The notes beneath the pieces were generated by a model. That model saw only the letters and a list, made by a program, of their open reading frames with translations, did no database searches and was not told the DNA's origin. A stretch of 38,972 bases of DNA from Deltaproteobacteria bacterium PRO3 (lineage in GTDB: Bacteria > UBA10199 > DSSB01): assembly GCA_030263375.1 (NCBI GenBank), contig SZOV01000020.1:1-38972 (forward strand), read 5' to 3'. The position numbers and the translations under genes are program-made. This document shows positions 25,424 through 34,680 of the stretch, piece by piece. The stretch's first letter is position 1, and every line of letters starts with the position of its first letter.

Positions 25424-25602
25424 GCCTCCCTCGACGAAGGACCCGCTCCTCGAATCGGGATCCCTCGCGAAATATACAATCCAATATTCATGCCAGAGAT
25501 CATCTCTCGGAAAATCAGGCTCTTAGCAGGCGCCCGGAAACGCCGTCCCGGCGCGGATTTAAGCGATTGGGTAGAAAGTGGGCAATCGAGCGGGCGCCGC
25601 GT

Positions 25603-26862
25603 TCAGACGTAGCCCAAGGCGTGGATGATCTTGAAATGCGCCGCGCGATAGCCGGGGATCAAGGAAGACAGCAGGGTCGACCCCATCGAGATGGCGAAGG
25701 TCTGCAGATAAATCTCCGGGCTCAACGAGATGGTGCAGATATAGACCCCCGAGGCCTGCGGTGGCTGCATGGGGATCCCAACGGCGGACAAGAGGTAACC
25801 GACCCCGGTCGCGAACAAGAGGCCGAGGCAGGAACCCAGGAGACCCAGGATCGAGGTCTCCAAAAAGATCATCCCGAAGATGACGCCTCGGCTGTTACCC
25901 ATGGCCATCATCGTGCCGAATTCCCGCATCCGTTCGGAGAGTATCATGTTGGTGGTGTTCGCGACGCTGAAGAAGAAGATGGTGCACATGATCAGCTGGA
26001 TGGTCATGTATATCTGCCGGAGCAGATCCTTGCTCTGCCGGTAATACTGTCCTTGCTCCACCCAGGTATACAGCTCCGCGGCCACTCCCCTGCCCTTCAG
26101 CGCCCCCTCCAGCTCCGCTTTGGCCGTCTCGGTATCGGCGGTATCCTCGAGAATGACCAAGAGACTGTGGATTTGATTGGGCAGGCCCAGAATATCCTGA
26201 GCGGTCTTCAAATTCATCTTCATGGAACGGTCGTCAAAGTCCTTGATGAAGGTCTCGAAGACCCCGCGGACCCGCAGTTCCGCGCCGTCCAAGGCGCCGG
26301 CCTTCCGGGCGGTCAAGAAATTGAGGGCGTCGCCGACCTTGAGCCCCAGAGACTGCAACAGCCCCCTCCCGACGACCACGCCGTAGGGATCCGACGCATC
26401 GAGATCGCTGCCCTCGACGATGTTCGTGGAGGCCACGTTGCGATGCGAGGTCTGAAACTGCCCCATGCGCTTCTCCAGAATGGGATCGACGCCCAGGGCC
26501 AAGACCGCGATGCCGGTCTCGCCGGTACTGGCCATGCCCTGGAGCTTCAAGCGCGGCACCGCATAGGAGACCCGGGGGTTGGCGCTTAAAATCTCACGGA
26601 TCGGCTTGTCGTCCTCGATCAGGAAATCCAGCGGCGCGCGGGTCCCGTGAAGGTGATAGCCTTTGGCGTTGATCTGGATATGGCCGGTCTGACTATGGAT
26701 AAACACCTCTCCGAAGCCCTCGATCATATTTTGGAAAAATCCGCCGACCACGACCAGCCCGGAGCAGCCTAGGACGAGGATGGAAAGGGTAAGGAGGGCC
26801 CGGCGCTTGTTCCGGAAGATGTTCCTCCAGGCGATCATCAAAAGCATGGTGAATTTTCTCAT
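25603..26862 (-). CDS. FtsX/LolC-type ABC transporter permease
   Basis: 419 aa. One N-terminal helix follows a basic stretch (WRNIFRNKRRALLTLSILVLG), then a large extracytoplasmic domain (about 45-290), then three C-terminal helices: the FtsX fold of lipoprotein- and lipid-handling (LolCE, MacB-type) transporters. No ATPase gene is next to it, so it must borrow one or work with one encoded elsewhere. The start ATG 26862 has AAGGAG 8 nt upstream and overlaps the acyl-ligase stop as ATGA; an earlier in-frame start at 26895 lies inside that gene and is less likely. Last gene of the lipid operon. Confidence 0.85.
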   Translation of the reverse strand: MRKFTMLLMIAWRNIFRNKRRALLTLSILVLGCSGLVVVGGFFQNMIEGFGEVFIHSQTGHIQINAKGYHLHGTRAPLDFLIEDDKPIREILSANPRVSYAVPRLKLQGMASTGETGIAVLALGVDPILEKRMGQFQTSHRNVASTNIVEGSDLDASDPYGVVVGRGLLQSLGLKVGDALNFLTARKAGALDGAELRVRGVFETFIKDFDDRSMKMNLKTAQDILGLPNQIHSLLVILEDTADTETAKAELEGALKGRGVAAELYTWVEQGQYYRQSKDLLRQIYMTIQLIMCTIFFFSVANTTNMILSERMREFGTMMAMGNSRGVIFGMIFLETSILGLLGSCLGLLFATGVGYLLSAVGIPMQPPQASGVYICTISLSPEIYLQTFAISMGSTLLSSLIPGYRAAHFKIIHALGYV

Positions 26863-28577
26863 GGCCTGAGCTCCTTCACGTCCTGGACCTTGCACCGGCT
26901 CCGGATGGAATCGGCGAGGTTCTGACGCTTGAGTTTCAAGGACGCGGTTCGCGGAAATTCCTCACTCCAAAGCAGATACGACGATACCCGCTGGTATGGG
27001 GGGATGCCCCGGTTCCATGTCATGAGGGCGGCGGGGACTCGACCGTTTTGGACGCTCTCCTTGGGTCGCAGCACCATCAAGAGCTGGTCGCGGCCCAAGG
27101 GTTGATCCGGCCACAGGTAGCTCTTGGAAAAGACGCAGAACTCCTCGCACTCCTGAAGCCCGGCGAAATGACGCTCGACGTCCTCGGGGTAGATGTTCTT
27201 GCCGCCCTCGGTGACGATCATGTTCTTGATGCGCCCGACGATCTTCAAGGTATCCCCGCCCTCGAGGATGCCGAGATCTCCCGTCCGTAGCCAGCCGTCG
27301 ACGAGGGTTTCGGCGGTCAGCCCGGGATCTTTCCAATAGCCCTTCATTACGGAGGGCCCCTTCACCCAGATCTCGCCGACCCCGCGCTCGTCCGGATTTT
27401 CAATCCGAACCCGCGTCAAATGAAGCACCCTTCCTACGTTGTCGCTGGAATACCTCCCCCAGGTCGGGGCGGAGACGGCAGTCCCGGCCTCGGTGAGGCC
27501 GTAGCCGATCCCGACGAAGAAGCCCAAATCGTAGAAGAACCGGGCGAGCCCGGGCTCGACGAAGGCGCCGCCGGTCATGATCAGGCGCAGGCAGCCGCCG
27601 AACTCGTCGTGGATCTTCGCCAGCAGGCGCTTGGAAATCCAATGCCGCGGACTTTTGGTCAGGCCGCGGTTGATCGCGACCAATCCGCGCAGGGCAAGCC
27701 GTTTCGACGCGGGGAGGGCCGTTAACTTCTCCTCCAACCTCGATTTGAGCATCGCCAGCAGCATGGGGACCATCGAGGCGGCCGTGATCCGGTATTTTTT
27801 AAAGGTGGGAAGCAGGTATTGCGGCCTCAGCGTCCGCTGATGGACCACTTGGGCGCCGACGTTCAGCGGGTAGAGAAACCCGAAGACAAAATCGATGGCA
27901 TGATTGGTAGGAAGGAAGGAGAAATATCGGTCCTCGCTCCCCAAGCCGGTACGGAGGTGAAATTGCTCCAATTGGCTCAGGTAGTTCGCATGGGTCAGCA
28001 TGCAGCCCTTCATGGCCCCGCCGGTCCCCGAGGAGTAGACGATCGCGGCGACGTCCTCCGGACGGCGGTCCCGATATTGGAAATTCTCCCCGGCTCCCTC
28101 CTCCCATCTCCAGGCGCCGCCCAATTCCGCGCCGGCGGGGGCCTCGGTCACGAAGGTCTTGGGGAAATCTTGGGGAAGCCTTCCCGCCTCCAGAATCTGC
28201 CGCCAGAATTGCCATTCGACGACCAGGACCTTCGGCTCGCTGTGCCGGATCAATCGCAGCCAGTCTTGCGGGCCCAGCTTGAAGTCCAAGGGCACGAGCA
28301 CCCCGCCGGCCCAGAATACGCCCATGGCGGAAAGGAGCCACTTGCCTTGATTGGACATGACGATGGCGCAGCGGTCCTCCGGAGCGAATTTCTTGGCCTG
28401 GAGGTTCGCGGCGAAGCGCTCGGCCTCCTCCCGCGCCTGCCGGTAGGTCCAACGCTGCCTCTCTTCCTCGCGGTCCGCCTCGATGAGGGCGACGCGCCCC
28501 GCAAAGCGTTCGCAGGCGTCCCGCAGGGCCTCGCCCAGCGAGGAGAATTTCATAAAGAGATTCGACTTACCCGTCAT
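26859..28577 (-). CDS. Acyl-adenylating enzyme (AMP-dependent synthetase), paralogue 2
   Basis: 572 aa ANL-superfamily enzyme. The ATP loop is YSSGTGGAMKGC, motif A5 is GYGLTEAGTAVS, the hinge/ATP region is GWLRTGDLGI and IVGRIKNMIVTEGGKNIYPEDVE, and the C-terminal catalytic Lys lies in the PRTASLKLKRQNL segment. It would activate a carboxylic acid, probably a fatty acid, as an acyl-AMP and load CoA or the nearby acyl carrier protein. Whether it is a FadD-type CoA ligase or a carrier-protein-loading FAAL cannot be decided by eye. AAGGAAG precedes the ATG by 6 nt. It lies 9 bp from its paralogue. Confidence 0.88.
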   Translation of the reverse strand: MTGKSNLFMKFSSLGEALRDACERFAGRVALIEADREEERQRWTYRQAREEAERFAANLQAKKFAPEDRCAIVMSNQGKWLLSAMGVFWAGGVLVPLDFKLGPQDWLRLIRHSEPKVLVVEWQFWRQILEAGRLPQDFPKTFVTEAPAGAELGGAWRWEEGAGENFQYRDRRPEDVAAIVYSSGTGGAMKGCMLTHANYLSQLEQFHLRTGLGSEDRYFSFLPTNHAIDFVFGFLYPLNVGAQVVHQRTLRPQYLLPTFKKYRITAASMVPMLLAMLKSRLEEKLTALPASKRLALRGLVAINRGLTKSPRHWISKRLLAKIHDEFGGCLRLIMTGGAFVEPGLARFFYDLGFFVGIGYGLTEAGTAVSAPTWGRYSSDNVGRVLHLTRVRIENPDERGVGEIWVKGPSVMKGYWKDPGLTAETLVDGWLRTGDLGILEGGDTLKIVGRIKNMIVTEGGKNIYPEDVERHFAGLQECEEFCVFSKSYLWPDQPLGRDQLLMVLRPKESVQNGRVPAALMTWNRGIPPYQRVSSYLLWSEEFPRTASLKLKRQNLADSIRSRCKVQDVKELRP

Positions 28578-28586
28578 GCTTCTTCC

Positions 28587-30296
28587 TTACAGTTCTTGAA
28601 GACCTTCCTCAGTTACCCGGCGCTCCCGGACCTTTTCGGCCAACAACTGCCGTTTCACCTTCATCGTGGCGGTGCGGGGAAACTCCTCATCCCACGGCAA
28701 GGCGTATCCCAGGCGCTTGTAGTCGGCGAGCCGCCGGTTGCGGACGCGAAACTCCTCGAGGACCGAGGGAATATCGGCACCCTTCCCAGGCCGGTACAGG
28801 ACGGCCAACCTCTCGCCGGTCAGGCGGCGCTTGGGCCAAAGGTAATTCGCCGCGAATACGCAGTACTCCTCGCAGCCCGGCACCTCGCCGAGCAGGGCCT
28901 CGACGTCTTCCGGATAGACGTTTTTCCCGCCCTCGGTGACGATCATGTTCTTGGCGCGCCCGGACAGCCGCAGATGGCCGGAGGCGTCGATGGAACCGAG
29001 GTCGCCGGTCCTCAGCCAACCCTTCACCAGGGTTTCCTCGGTGAGCTCCGGGTCGTCCAAGTAGCCTAGCATGACGCTCGGCCCCCGGACCCAGACCTCC
29101 CCCACGCCCTGTTCGTCGACGGATCGGATTTCCACCTCGGTGCCGGGTACGGGCCTCCCCACGGTGTCGCCGCGGTAGGGCTTGAGGTCGTTGAGGGTGA
29201 TGGCCGTCCCGGCCTCCGTCATGCCGTAGCCGATGGAGACCGGGATGCCGAGTCCGTAAAAAAAGTCGCAGAGGGATTTTTCGACGAAGGCGCCGCCCGC
29301 GAGGATCCGGCGCAGCCGCCCGCCGAAGCGGTCGTGGACCGGCTTGAAGACGGTCCGCTTGAGGGCCTCCAAGACGCGAGGGGAAGGCACGGTGTCGTAG
29401 AGCCTGCGGCTGAATTCGAAAATCGTACGTTTCACTTCGGGCTGCCGCTCCAATTCCTCCTCGATACCCTGCTTAAAGGCCTTCAGCAGCAGAGGCACCA
29501 GGGCGGTGAGCGTGACGCCGTAGCGCCTCATGGCGGAGAGGATGAATTGAGAGCGCAAGGTGCGCTGGTGCACGACCCATGAGCCGCAGAGCAAGGGGAT
29601 GAGGAAACCGCACATGAAATCAATGGCGTGGTTTGTCGGGATGATCGAGAGATAGCGATCCTCCTCGGTCGGCTGGACCAGATTTCCCAGCTGCTCGATC
29701 TGACTCAGGTAATTGTCGTGGGTCAGCATGCAGCCTTTGGCCCGCCCCCCGGTACCCGAGGAATAAACGATGGCCGCGACGTCCTCCCGGCGGCGGGACC
29801 GGAAGCACAGCGCCTGCGCCGGCGCCTCCTCCCAGCGACGGGCCTTGCTCAATCCCGCCTCCTCCGGCGCCTCGACGGCAAAAATCGCCGGCGGTCGAAG
29901 AGGGGTCGGAAGGATTTCTCGGAGCTTGTCCCAAATGGCCCACTCCACCACCAGGGCCTTTGGCTTGCTATGACTGAGCAGAGCGGCCTGCTCCGGGGCG
30001 CTGAGTTTGTAGTCCAGGGGGACGAGGATCCCTCCTGCCCAAAGGATGCCCAAGCCGGAGAAGACCCACTTCGCTTGGTTGGACATGAGGATCGCGACGC
30101 GATCTCCGGCCCGAATGCCGTGCGACTGCAGCAAGGCCCCGAAACGCTCGGCCTCCCCGTGGGTATCCCGGTGCGTCCAGCGTCCGATCTCGGTCTCGCG
30201 GTCGACTTCGACCAGGGAGGTTCGGGACTTGAGAGGAATGCCCGACTCGCGAATCGCTTCGCCCAGCCCCTCATATGCGGACAAACGGAATCTCAT
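28587..30296 (-). CDS. Acyl-adenylating enzyme (AMP-dependent synthetase), paralogue 1
   Basis: 569 aa, clearly a tandem duplicate relative of the next gene (shared SNQxKW, AGGxLVPLDxKL, YSSGTGG, PTNHAIDF and KNMIVTEGGKNxYPEDVE blocks). ATP loop YSSGTGGRAKGC, A5 GYGMTEAGTAIT, catalytic Lys region PRTATMKVKRQLL. The presence of two enzymes suggests two different acyl substrates, or one CoA ligase and one carrier-protein ligase. The start ATG overlaps the stop of the acyl carrier protein gene (ATGA), supporting functional coupling to it. Confidence 0.88.
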   Translation of the reverse strand: MRFRLSAYEGLGEAIRESGIPLKSRTSLVEVDRETEIGRWTHRDTHGEAERFGALLQSHGIRAGDRVAILMSNQAKWVFSGLGILWAGGILVPLDYKLSAPEQAALLSHSKPKALVVEWAIWDKLREILPTPLRPPAIFAVEAPEEAGLSKARRWEEAPAQALCFRSRRREDVAAIVYSSGTGGRAKGCMLTHDNYLSQIEQLGNLVQPTEEDRYLSIIPTNHAIDFMCGFLIPLLCGSWVVHQRTLRSQFILSAMRRYGVTLTALVPLLLKAFKQGIEEELERQPEVKRTIFEFSRRLYDTVPSPRVLEALKRTVFKPVHDRFGGRLRRILAGGAFVEKSLCDFFYGLGIPVSIGYGMTEAGTAITLNDLKPYRGDTVGRPVPGTEVEIRSVDEQGVGEVWVRGPSVMLGYLDDPELTEETLVKGWLRTGDLGSIDASGHLRLSGRAKNMIVTEGGKNVYPEDVEALLGEVPGCEEYCVFAANYLWPKRRLTGERLAVLYRPGKGADIPSVLEEFRVRNRRLADYKRLGYALPWDEEFPRTATMKVKRQLLAEKVRERRVTEEGLQEL

Positions 30297-30526
30297 TTCG
30301 ATCCTTCGATCGCCTTCGCCAGATCCTGGAAGGTGGTCGTTTCTTTGAGGACGTAATCCGGAATCGTGACGTCGAAGGCCACCTCCAGGTCCCCCAGAAG
30401 ATCCAGGGCTTGCAGGCTGTTGATGCCCAACTTCTCGAAAAAGTCGTCTTCAGGCTTGAGCTTCTTGGAATCGACGTGGAATCGATCCGCGACCAACAGG
30501 ATCAGCTTGCTTGTGGTTTCATCCAT
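30293..30526 (-). CDS. Acyl carrier protein
   Basis: 77 aa four-helix carrier protein. The phosphopantetheine attachment Ser is S37 in GINSLQALDLL (an NSL variant of the usual DSL). The surrounding acidic residues and the FDVTIPDYVLKETTTFQDLAKAI C-terminal half are typical. The NSL variant and its location mark it as a dedicated carrier rather than the fatty-acid-synthesis AcpP. It has GAGG upstream of its ATG and overlaps the next ligase by 4 bp. Confidence 0.9.
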   Translation of the reverse strand: MDETTSKLILLVADRFHVDSKKLKPEDDFFEKLGINSLQALDLLGDLEVAFDVTIPDYVLKETTTFQDLAKAIEGSK

Positions 30527-30548
30527 GACACACCTCTACATTTGACGT

Positions 30549-32000
30549 TCAAGAATGCGTTTCCAAAACCTCGCGGAGCTCCGCGGGAATTTCCGGCAGA
30601 AAGTTCTCCGGCTTCCGGGCGACCCGACGCGCCGGAAATTGCGGATAGACCCGCAGCACCTCGTCGATGAAAGACATCCCCATCTTGCCCATCAGATCCA
30701 GTTGGCGCGGCAGCACCCGGGCGATGTCCTTCGCGACGGCCCCGGACTCGCTTTCGAGCCTTCCAAGGATATCGAGGAGCTTCCCCTCGAGGTCGGGCTC
30801 GTCGACCTTGAGCAGCAGGCGCTCGTGGCCGCGCTCCGCCATGATATTGGTGATCCGCTCGTCCATCGTGATCCCCGCGGAAGGGACCAAGGCGGGCATC
30901 GAGGTGACGATGGCATGGTAACGGGAGCTGACCATCAGGTCGGCCCGCCTCAGGACGCTCACCAAGTCGTACATGTCGTAGTCGTCGCTGACGAAGACCG
31001 GGGGTTCCCGCTCGAAGAGCTTCGCCAGGTCCTCGCAGGCGCGGCGATCCAACTTCTCCATGCCGACCAAGGCCACGAAGAGCCCGCGTTGCGCGGCAAA
31101 ACTCCGGACCGCGCCTGCGATGGCCGCCAGGTAGTCGCGGTATTTTTTCCGGTTCTCCTCGTTGAATTCGTGGAAATAGAAGGACTGGTAGTGCTCTTCC
31201 CGATACTCCCCCATCCACTTCAGGGCCGCGGCCTTCAGGTAGCTGGGCGCGATGGGCCACCAGAAGGGGTTGATTGGGCAAACCAGCAGAATTTTTTGTT
31301 TCCCGTCCCATCCCGCCTTTCGCAGGATCGCCTCGGCCCGCGCACGGGGCGCGGCTCGGAAGGTCCAGGCGGTGTCGGTCCCCTCGGCGGTGCGGATATC
31401 CAGCCCCGCGAGGACCCTGCGCGAGGGCTCGTTGCGACAGACGATCAGGGAGTCCGCGCAGTACTTTCGAACCAGCTCCCGCAGGTCCTCGTCCATCGCG
31501 CCGGCCTCGGCGCCGTAGCCGACGCTGAGCTTGCGCTCGCTCGCGGCCAGACCCAAGGCCCCCGTCATAAAGGTGGAGAGGGCATTAGAGAACTTGGATT
31601 TGAACATGCTTCCCTCGCAGGCCACGACGCCGTGATGGCGAGGGACCTCCTCGAAGAGGAACTTGGGATAGACCAGGGGCATGGGGATCTGGCGGACGCC
31701 GCGAAAATATCCGGCCGTTCGAGCCAAGTCCACGCTGAGGATGCTGAGCTCGGCGTTCTCGTCGCCGAGGATCAGCCTCATCTGCCGCAGCATCTCCTCG
31801 ACCCGCACGTCGGCGCCGGTGTTCCTCGCCCCGACATAACCCGCGAACAGCAATTTTAAGGGCTCTCCCGGGCGCCAGCGCTCCCGCTCGAATCCGAGAT
31901 TGAAGCGAAAGGCGGCGGCGTCGATCAGGCCGCCCATGACCGATTGCAGCATCCGATCGGGATTCGCGCGATGCATGGCTTTTTGAATCAGCGCGTTCAT
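30549..32000 (-). CDS. Polysaccharide pyruvyl transferase family protein
   Basis: 483 aa. The N-terminal segment FAGYVGARNTGADVRVEEML and the C-terminal SRYHAIVTSMPALVPSAGI match the GT-B-like polysaccharide pyruvyl transferase family, which adds ketal pyruvate to sugars or acts on related phosphate acceptors. Length is somewhat above the usual 350-430 aa, mainly at the N-terminus. In this operon it suggests that the lipid carries, or is joined to, a sugar. The start overlaps the SDR stop (ATGA); its own stop is 22 bp before the carrier protein ATG. Confidence 0.82.
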   Translation of the reverse strand: MNALIQKAMHRANPDRMLQSVMGGLIDAAAFRFNLGFERERWRPGEPLKLLFAGYVGARNTGADVRVEEMLRQMRLILGDENAELSILSVDLARTAGYFRGVRQIPMPLVYPKFLFEEVPRHHGVVACEGSMFKSKFSNALSTFMTGALGLAASERKLSVGYGAEAGAMDEDLRELVRKYCADSLIVCRNEPSRRVLAGLDIRTAEGTDTAWTFRAAPRARAEAILRKAGWDGKQKILLVCPINPFWWPIAPSYLKAAALKWMGEYREEHYQSFYFHEFNEENRKKYRDYLAAIAGAVRSFAAQRGLFVALVGMEKLDRRACEDLAKLFEREPPVFVSDDYDMYDLVSVLRRADLMVSSRYHAIVTSMPALVPSAGITMDERITNIMAERGHERLLLKVDEPDLEGKLLDILGRLESESGAVAKDIARVLPRQLDLMGKMGMSFIDEVLRVYPQFPARRVARKPENFLPEIPAELREVLETHS

Positions 32001-33127
32001 GAGGCGGCCTCCAAAACGGGCGGTTCAGGGAGTGGGCGATAGGGATATTTGAAGCGATGCTCCTCGGCATAGGCCATCAAGGCCTTGGCGTAGGCCCCGA
32101 AGCTGGGCGGCCCCTCCCCCAACTCCTCCTTCAACCTGGCATTGTCGTAGACGGCGTCTTCCACCAGGTGCGGCATGAAGAATTTAAACAGCATCGCCAT
32201 GCGCGAGATACGCCAATTGGGACGGCGATCGGACAGCCAGTCGCAAAGCCTCGTGAAGGGGCGCTGGAGCCTGGGCAAGAAGGGTCTCCTGCCGCCGCCC
32301 AAGACCGCGACGACCTCGCGGTAGCTGAGCGAATCGGTCCCGGAGCTGAGGTGGTAGACATCGTGCTTCGGCCGCTCGCGGCGATGGAGCTCGGCGATCG
32401 CCCGTGCCGTGAAATCGGCGGGCACGATGTCGATCCTCCAATCCGGGTCCAGCGGCAGCGCCGGCGCCTTCGCCAACCAGGCGAAGGCCCGCACCATGTC
32501 GAATTGGGTGGTCGCCGCGAAGCGCGAATCGCCGATGATGGCGCTGGGCCGGAAGGTCAGAACCGCGCCCTGCGGCAACAGCTCGCGCGCCAGGTGCTCG
32601 GCCATTTTTTTGGTGGCGCCGTAGGCGTCGAGATCCGGCGCGTTCCATCGGATCGCCCCCTCCTCTTTCACCGTCTCGCCGCGGCGGTGCCCCGAGACGG
32701 CGACGGTCGAGACGTTGCTGAAACGCCGGAGGGCCCCGTGCCGGGCCAGTTCCTGGGCGAACTTGACGACCTCCAGGGTCCCCTTCACGTTGACGTTGAG
32801 GCAGATCTCGTAGGAGCGACGATTGAGCGAGGCCGCGCAATGGATTACGGAATCGACGCGGCTCCGCAGGTCTTCGCGAGCCTCCGCGCTCAAACCTAGA
32901 TCCTTTTGGGTGATATCGCCGAGGTAGACCTTCATTCGGCTCCGGTACAGCCGCTGGAAACTGTCATAATCGAAGTGCAGCTGGAGGGAACGCCACAGCC
33001 GCCCCTCGGCCTCCTTCGGACGCCGCGCGCGGACCAGCAGGCAGAGGGGGCCGTCCTGGCCCTTGAGCAACTCCGCGGCCAAGTAAGAGCCCAGAAAACC
33101 CGTCGCGCCTGTCAGTAATACGGCCAT
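31997..33127 (-). CDS. Thioester-reductase-like extended SDR
   Basis: 376 aa from ATG 33127. Nucleotide-binding motif TGATGFLG at residues 6-13, Ser/Thr at 140-141 (SNVSTVAVSG) and Y169-x-x-x-K173. The order VRARRPKEAEGRLWRSL, YLGDITQKDLGL, VIHCAASLN is that of the male-sterility/thioester reductase NAD-binding family, which reduces acyl thioesters or acts on derived aldehydes. The frame stays open upstream, but there it only overlaps the fatty acyl-CoA reductase gene; TGATG joins the two (1-nt overlap). It overlaps the pyruvyl transferase gene downstream by 4 bp. Confidence 0.85.
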   Translation of the reverse strand: MAVLLTGATGFLGSYLAAELLKGQDGPLCLLVRARRPKEAEGRLWRSLQLHFDYDSFQRLYRSRMKVYLGDITQKDLGLSAEAREDLRSRVDSVIHCAASLNRRSYEICLNVNVKGTLEVVKFAQELARHGALRRFSNVSTVAVSGHRRGETVKEEGAIRWNAPDLDAYGATKKMAEHLARELLPQGAVLTFRPSAIIGDSRFAATTQFDMVRAFAWLAKAPALPLDPDWRIDIVPADFTARAIAELHRRERPKHDVYHLSSGTDSLSYREVVAVLGGGRRPFLPRLQRPFTRLCDWLSDRRPNWRISRMAMLFKFFMPHLVEDAVYDNARLKEELGEGPPSFGAYAKALMAYAEEHRFKYPYRPLPEPPVLEAAS

Positions 33128-34680
33128 CAGCGCCCCCTCCCCGCGATGCGAAGGCCGGCGCGGCCCTCCCGCGGTATGCAAAATCCCTCCGGGACGCTTA
33201 GTTTCTCCACCGGTTTCCCCTCGAGGACCGGATAGCACCAGCGCCGCAGGCCGGGCTCGAGGACCTTGAGGATGTAATGGCGCCAATCGATGTCTTCGGG
33301 CCTCGCCGCAAACTCCTCTTCCTCGATTTGGTATTTCGCCAAGGCCTCGGTGACGAAGCGGAAGTCCGTCCGGTAAATGAAGGGCGCGAAGACCTCGACC
33401 ACCTTCTCGGTCTTCACCAAGGCCCACTTCGCCTTGTTCACCGAACTCAGGGCCTTGTTCAGGTATTCGTGGACGGCCTTGGGGCTGCGTTCCTTGAGGC
33501 CGCGCAGCGCCTCGAAGACCGCGGTCGCCGCCTTGCGCAGGCTCTCCGGCCCCAGGGAGCTGTCCTGGGAAACGGCCACCGAATCCCAACGAGAGAGGAA
33601 GATCCTCTCCAGCGGCGAGGCGGATTGCCTCCAGTGGGCGCGATGCGCGAGGTTCAGCAGCTCGAGCATCCGGTCCAGACGCAGGGGATTCCGTTGCGAG
33701 CTGCCGACTTGGATCACTTCCGAGGGACAGCCCTCCATCAGGGCCGCGCCCGCCACGGTGACCGCCTGGCAGACGTGGTCGACCGGGATCACGTCCAGGA
33801 CATGCCGGGTGTTGATCGGAAAAAAACGCAGCCAGGTCCCCAATAGGTAGGAAAGCGGCGCGCAGGTCTGGGCGCCCTCGTTCCAGCCTGGAAAGGGGTA
33901 TTGCATCGAGCTCTCGACGACGGCGGGGCGGACCACGCTGTATTTCAATTTTCCCGCGCGCTTCCGGATCAGGCTCTCGGCCAGGCTCTTCGAATAAGTG
34001 TATCCATTGGGCCAGCCGTAGCCGGCGGCGCGCCGTCGCGCCTCCTCGACCCACTCGGAGTCCTTGAGGCTCGCGGTCTTCACGAAGCTCAAGAGCTCGT
34101 CGTATTCGGCCTCGGCGTTCATGGGCCTGCCGTTGGGCGTGTAGTCGGCCGCCAAGGTCTCCGGCGCGAGGCCTTCGCGGATATCGCCGACCACGTAACA
34201 GGTCGAGACGTGGACCAGGGCGGCTTGCCGGCAACGCTTGGCGAAGTCCACTGCGTGAATGGCGCCGGAGATATTCGTGGCCACAGCCTCCCGCAGGTCC
34301 GGCTCGAAATCCACCAAGCCCGCGCAGTGTACGATCAAGTCCAATTTTCGGAATAATTCCTCCGCGACGGAGGCCTCGATCCCGAAATCCGGGAGCGAAA
34401 CATCCCCCTCCACGACCTCGACCCGCGCTCCCAAATAGGCGCCCAACCCCGCGCCATGCCTGCGGTGCAAGGGCTCGAAGGCGTAGGAAGTCGCGACGAT
34501 CTCCTCGAAGCGCTCCCAGGCGCCCAAGTCGCGCTTGCGTCGGACGAGCACGTAGATCTTTTCGATTTCCGGAACGCGGTCGAGCATCAAGGAAAGCCAT
34601 ACCTTGCCCAGAAATCCGGAGGCCCCGGTCAGGAGGATGTGTCTGCCGCGATAGGCGCGATGGATGGAAAGTTTCGGCAT
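33127..34680 (-). CDS. Fatty acyl-CoA reductase (alcohol- or aldehyde-forming)
   Basis: 517 aa from ATG 34680, preferred over 34704 because it forms a TGATG junction with the upstream stop and has GGAG 9 nt upstream. TGASGFLGKVWLSLMLDRVPEI (from residue 18) and YGWPNGYTYSKSLAESL, with Y227-x-x-x-K231, are hallmarks of fatty acyl-CoA reductases of the plant/insect/Marinobacter type. The C-terminal half (about 370-517) is the associated male-sterility C-terminal-like region. It would reduce an activated acyl chain with NAD(P)H. Translational coupling to the reductase-like SDR and position in an ACP/ligase operon support a role in making a long-chain alcohol- or aldehyde-derived lipid. Confidence 0.87.
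   Translation of the reverse strand: MPKLSIHRAYRGRHILLTGASGFLGKVWLSLMLDRVPEIEKIYVLVRRKRDLGAWERFEEIVATSYAFEPLHRRHGAGLGAYLGARVEVVEGDVSLPDFGIEASVAEELFRKLDLIVHCAGLVDFEPDLREAVATNISGAIHAVDFAKRCRQAALVHVSTCYVVGDIREGLAPETLAADYTPNGRPMNAEAEYDELLSFVKTASLKDSEWVEEARRRAAGYGWPNGYTYSKSLAESLIRKRAGKLKYSVVRPAVVESSMQYPFPGWNEGAQTCAPLSYLLGTWLRFFPINTRHVLDVIPVDHVCQAVTVAGAALMEGCPSEVIQVGSSQRNPLRLDRMLELLNLAHRAHWRQSASPLERIFLSRWDSVAVSQDSSLGPESLRKAATAVFEALRGLKERSPKAVHEYLNKALSSVNKAKWALVKTEKVVEVFAPFIYRTDFRFVTEALAKYQIEEEEFAARPEDIDWRHYILKVLEPGLRRWCYPVLEGKPVEKLSVPEGFCIPREGRAGLRIAGRGR

Noticed and set aside
25480-25496. Possible sigma-54 promoter upstream of the 1027-aa gene (minus strand TGGCATG...TTGG)
   Set aside because: GG-N10-GG instead of GG-N10-GC; the invariant -12 C is missing, so it is probably chance.
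31997-34600. Apparent 867-aa SDR with a long N-terminal extension
   Set aside because: The first 490 or so residues are an out-of-frame reading of the fatty acyl-CoA reductase gene; the real SDR starts at 33127 with its TGATGFLG motif directly at the N-terminus.
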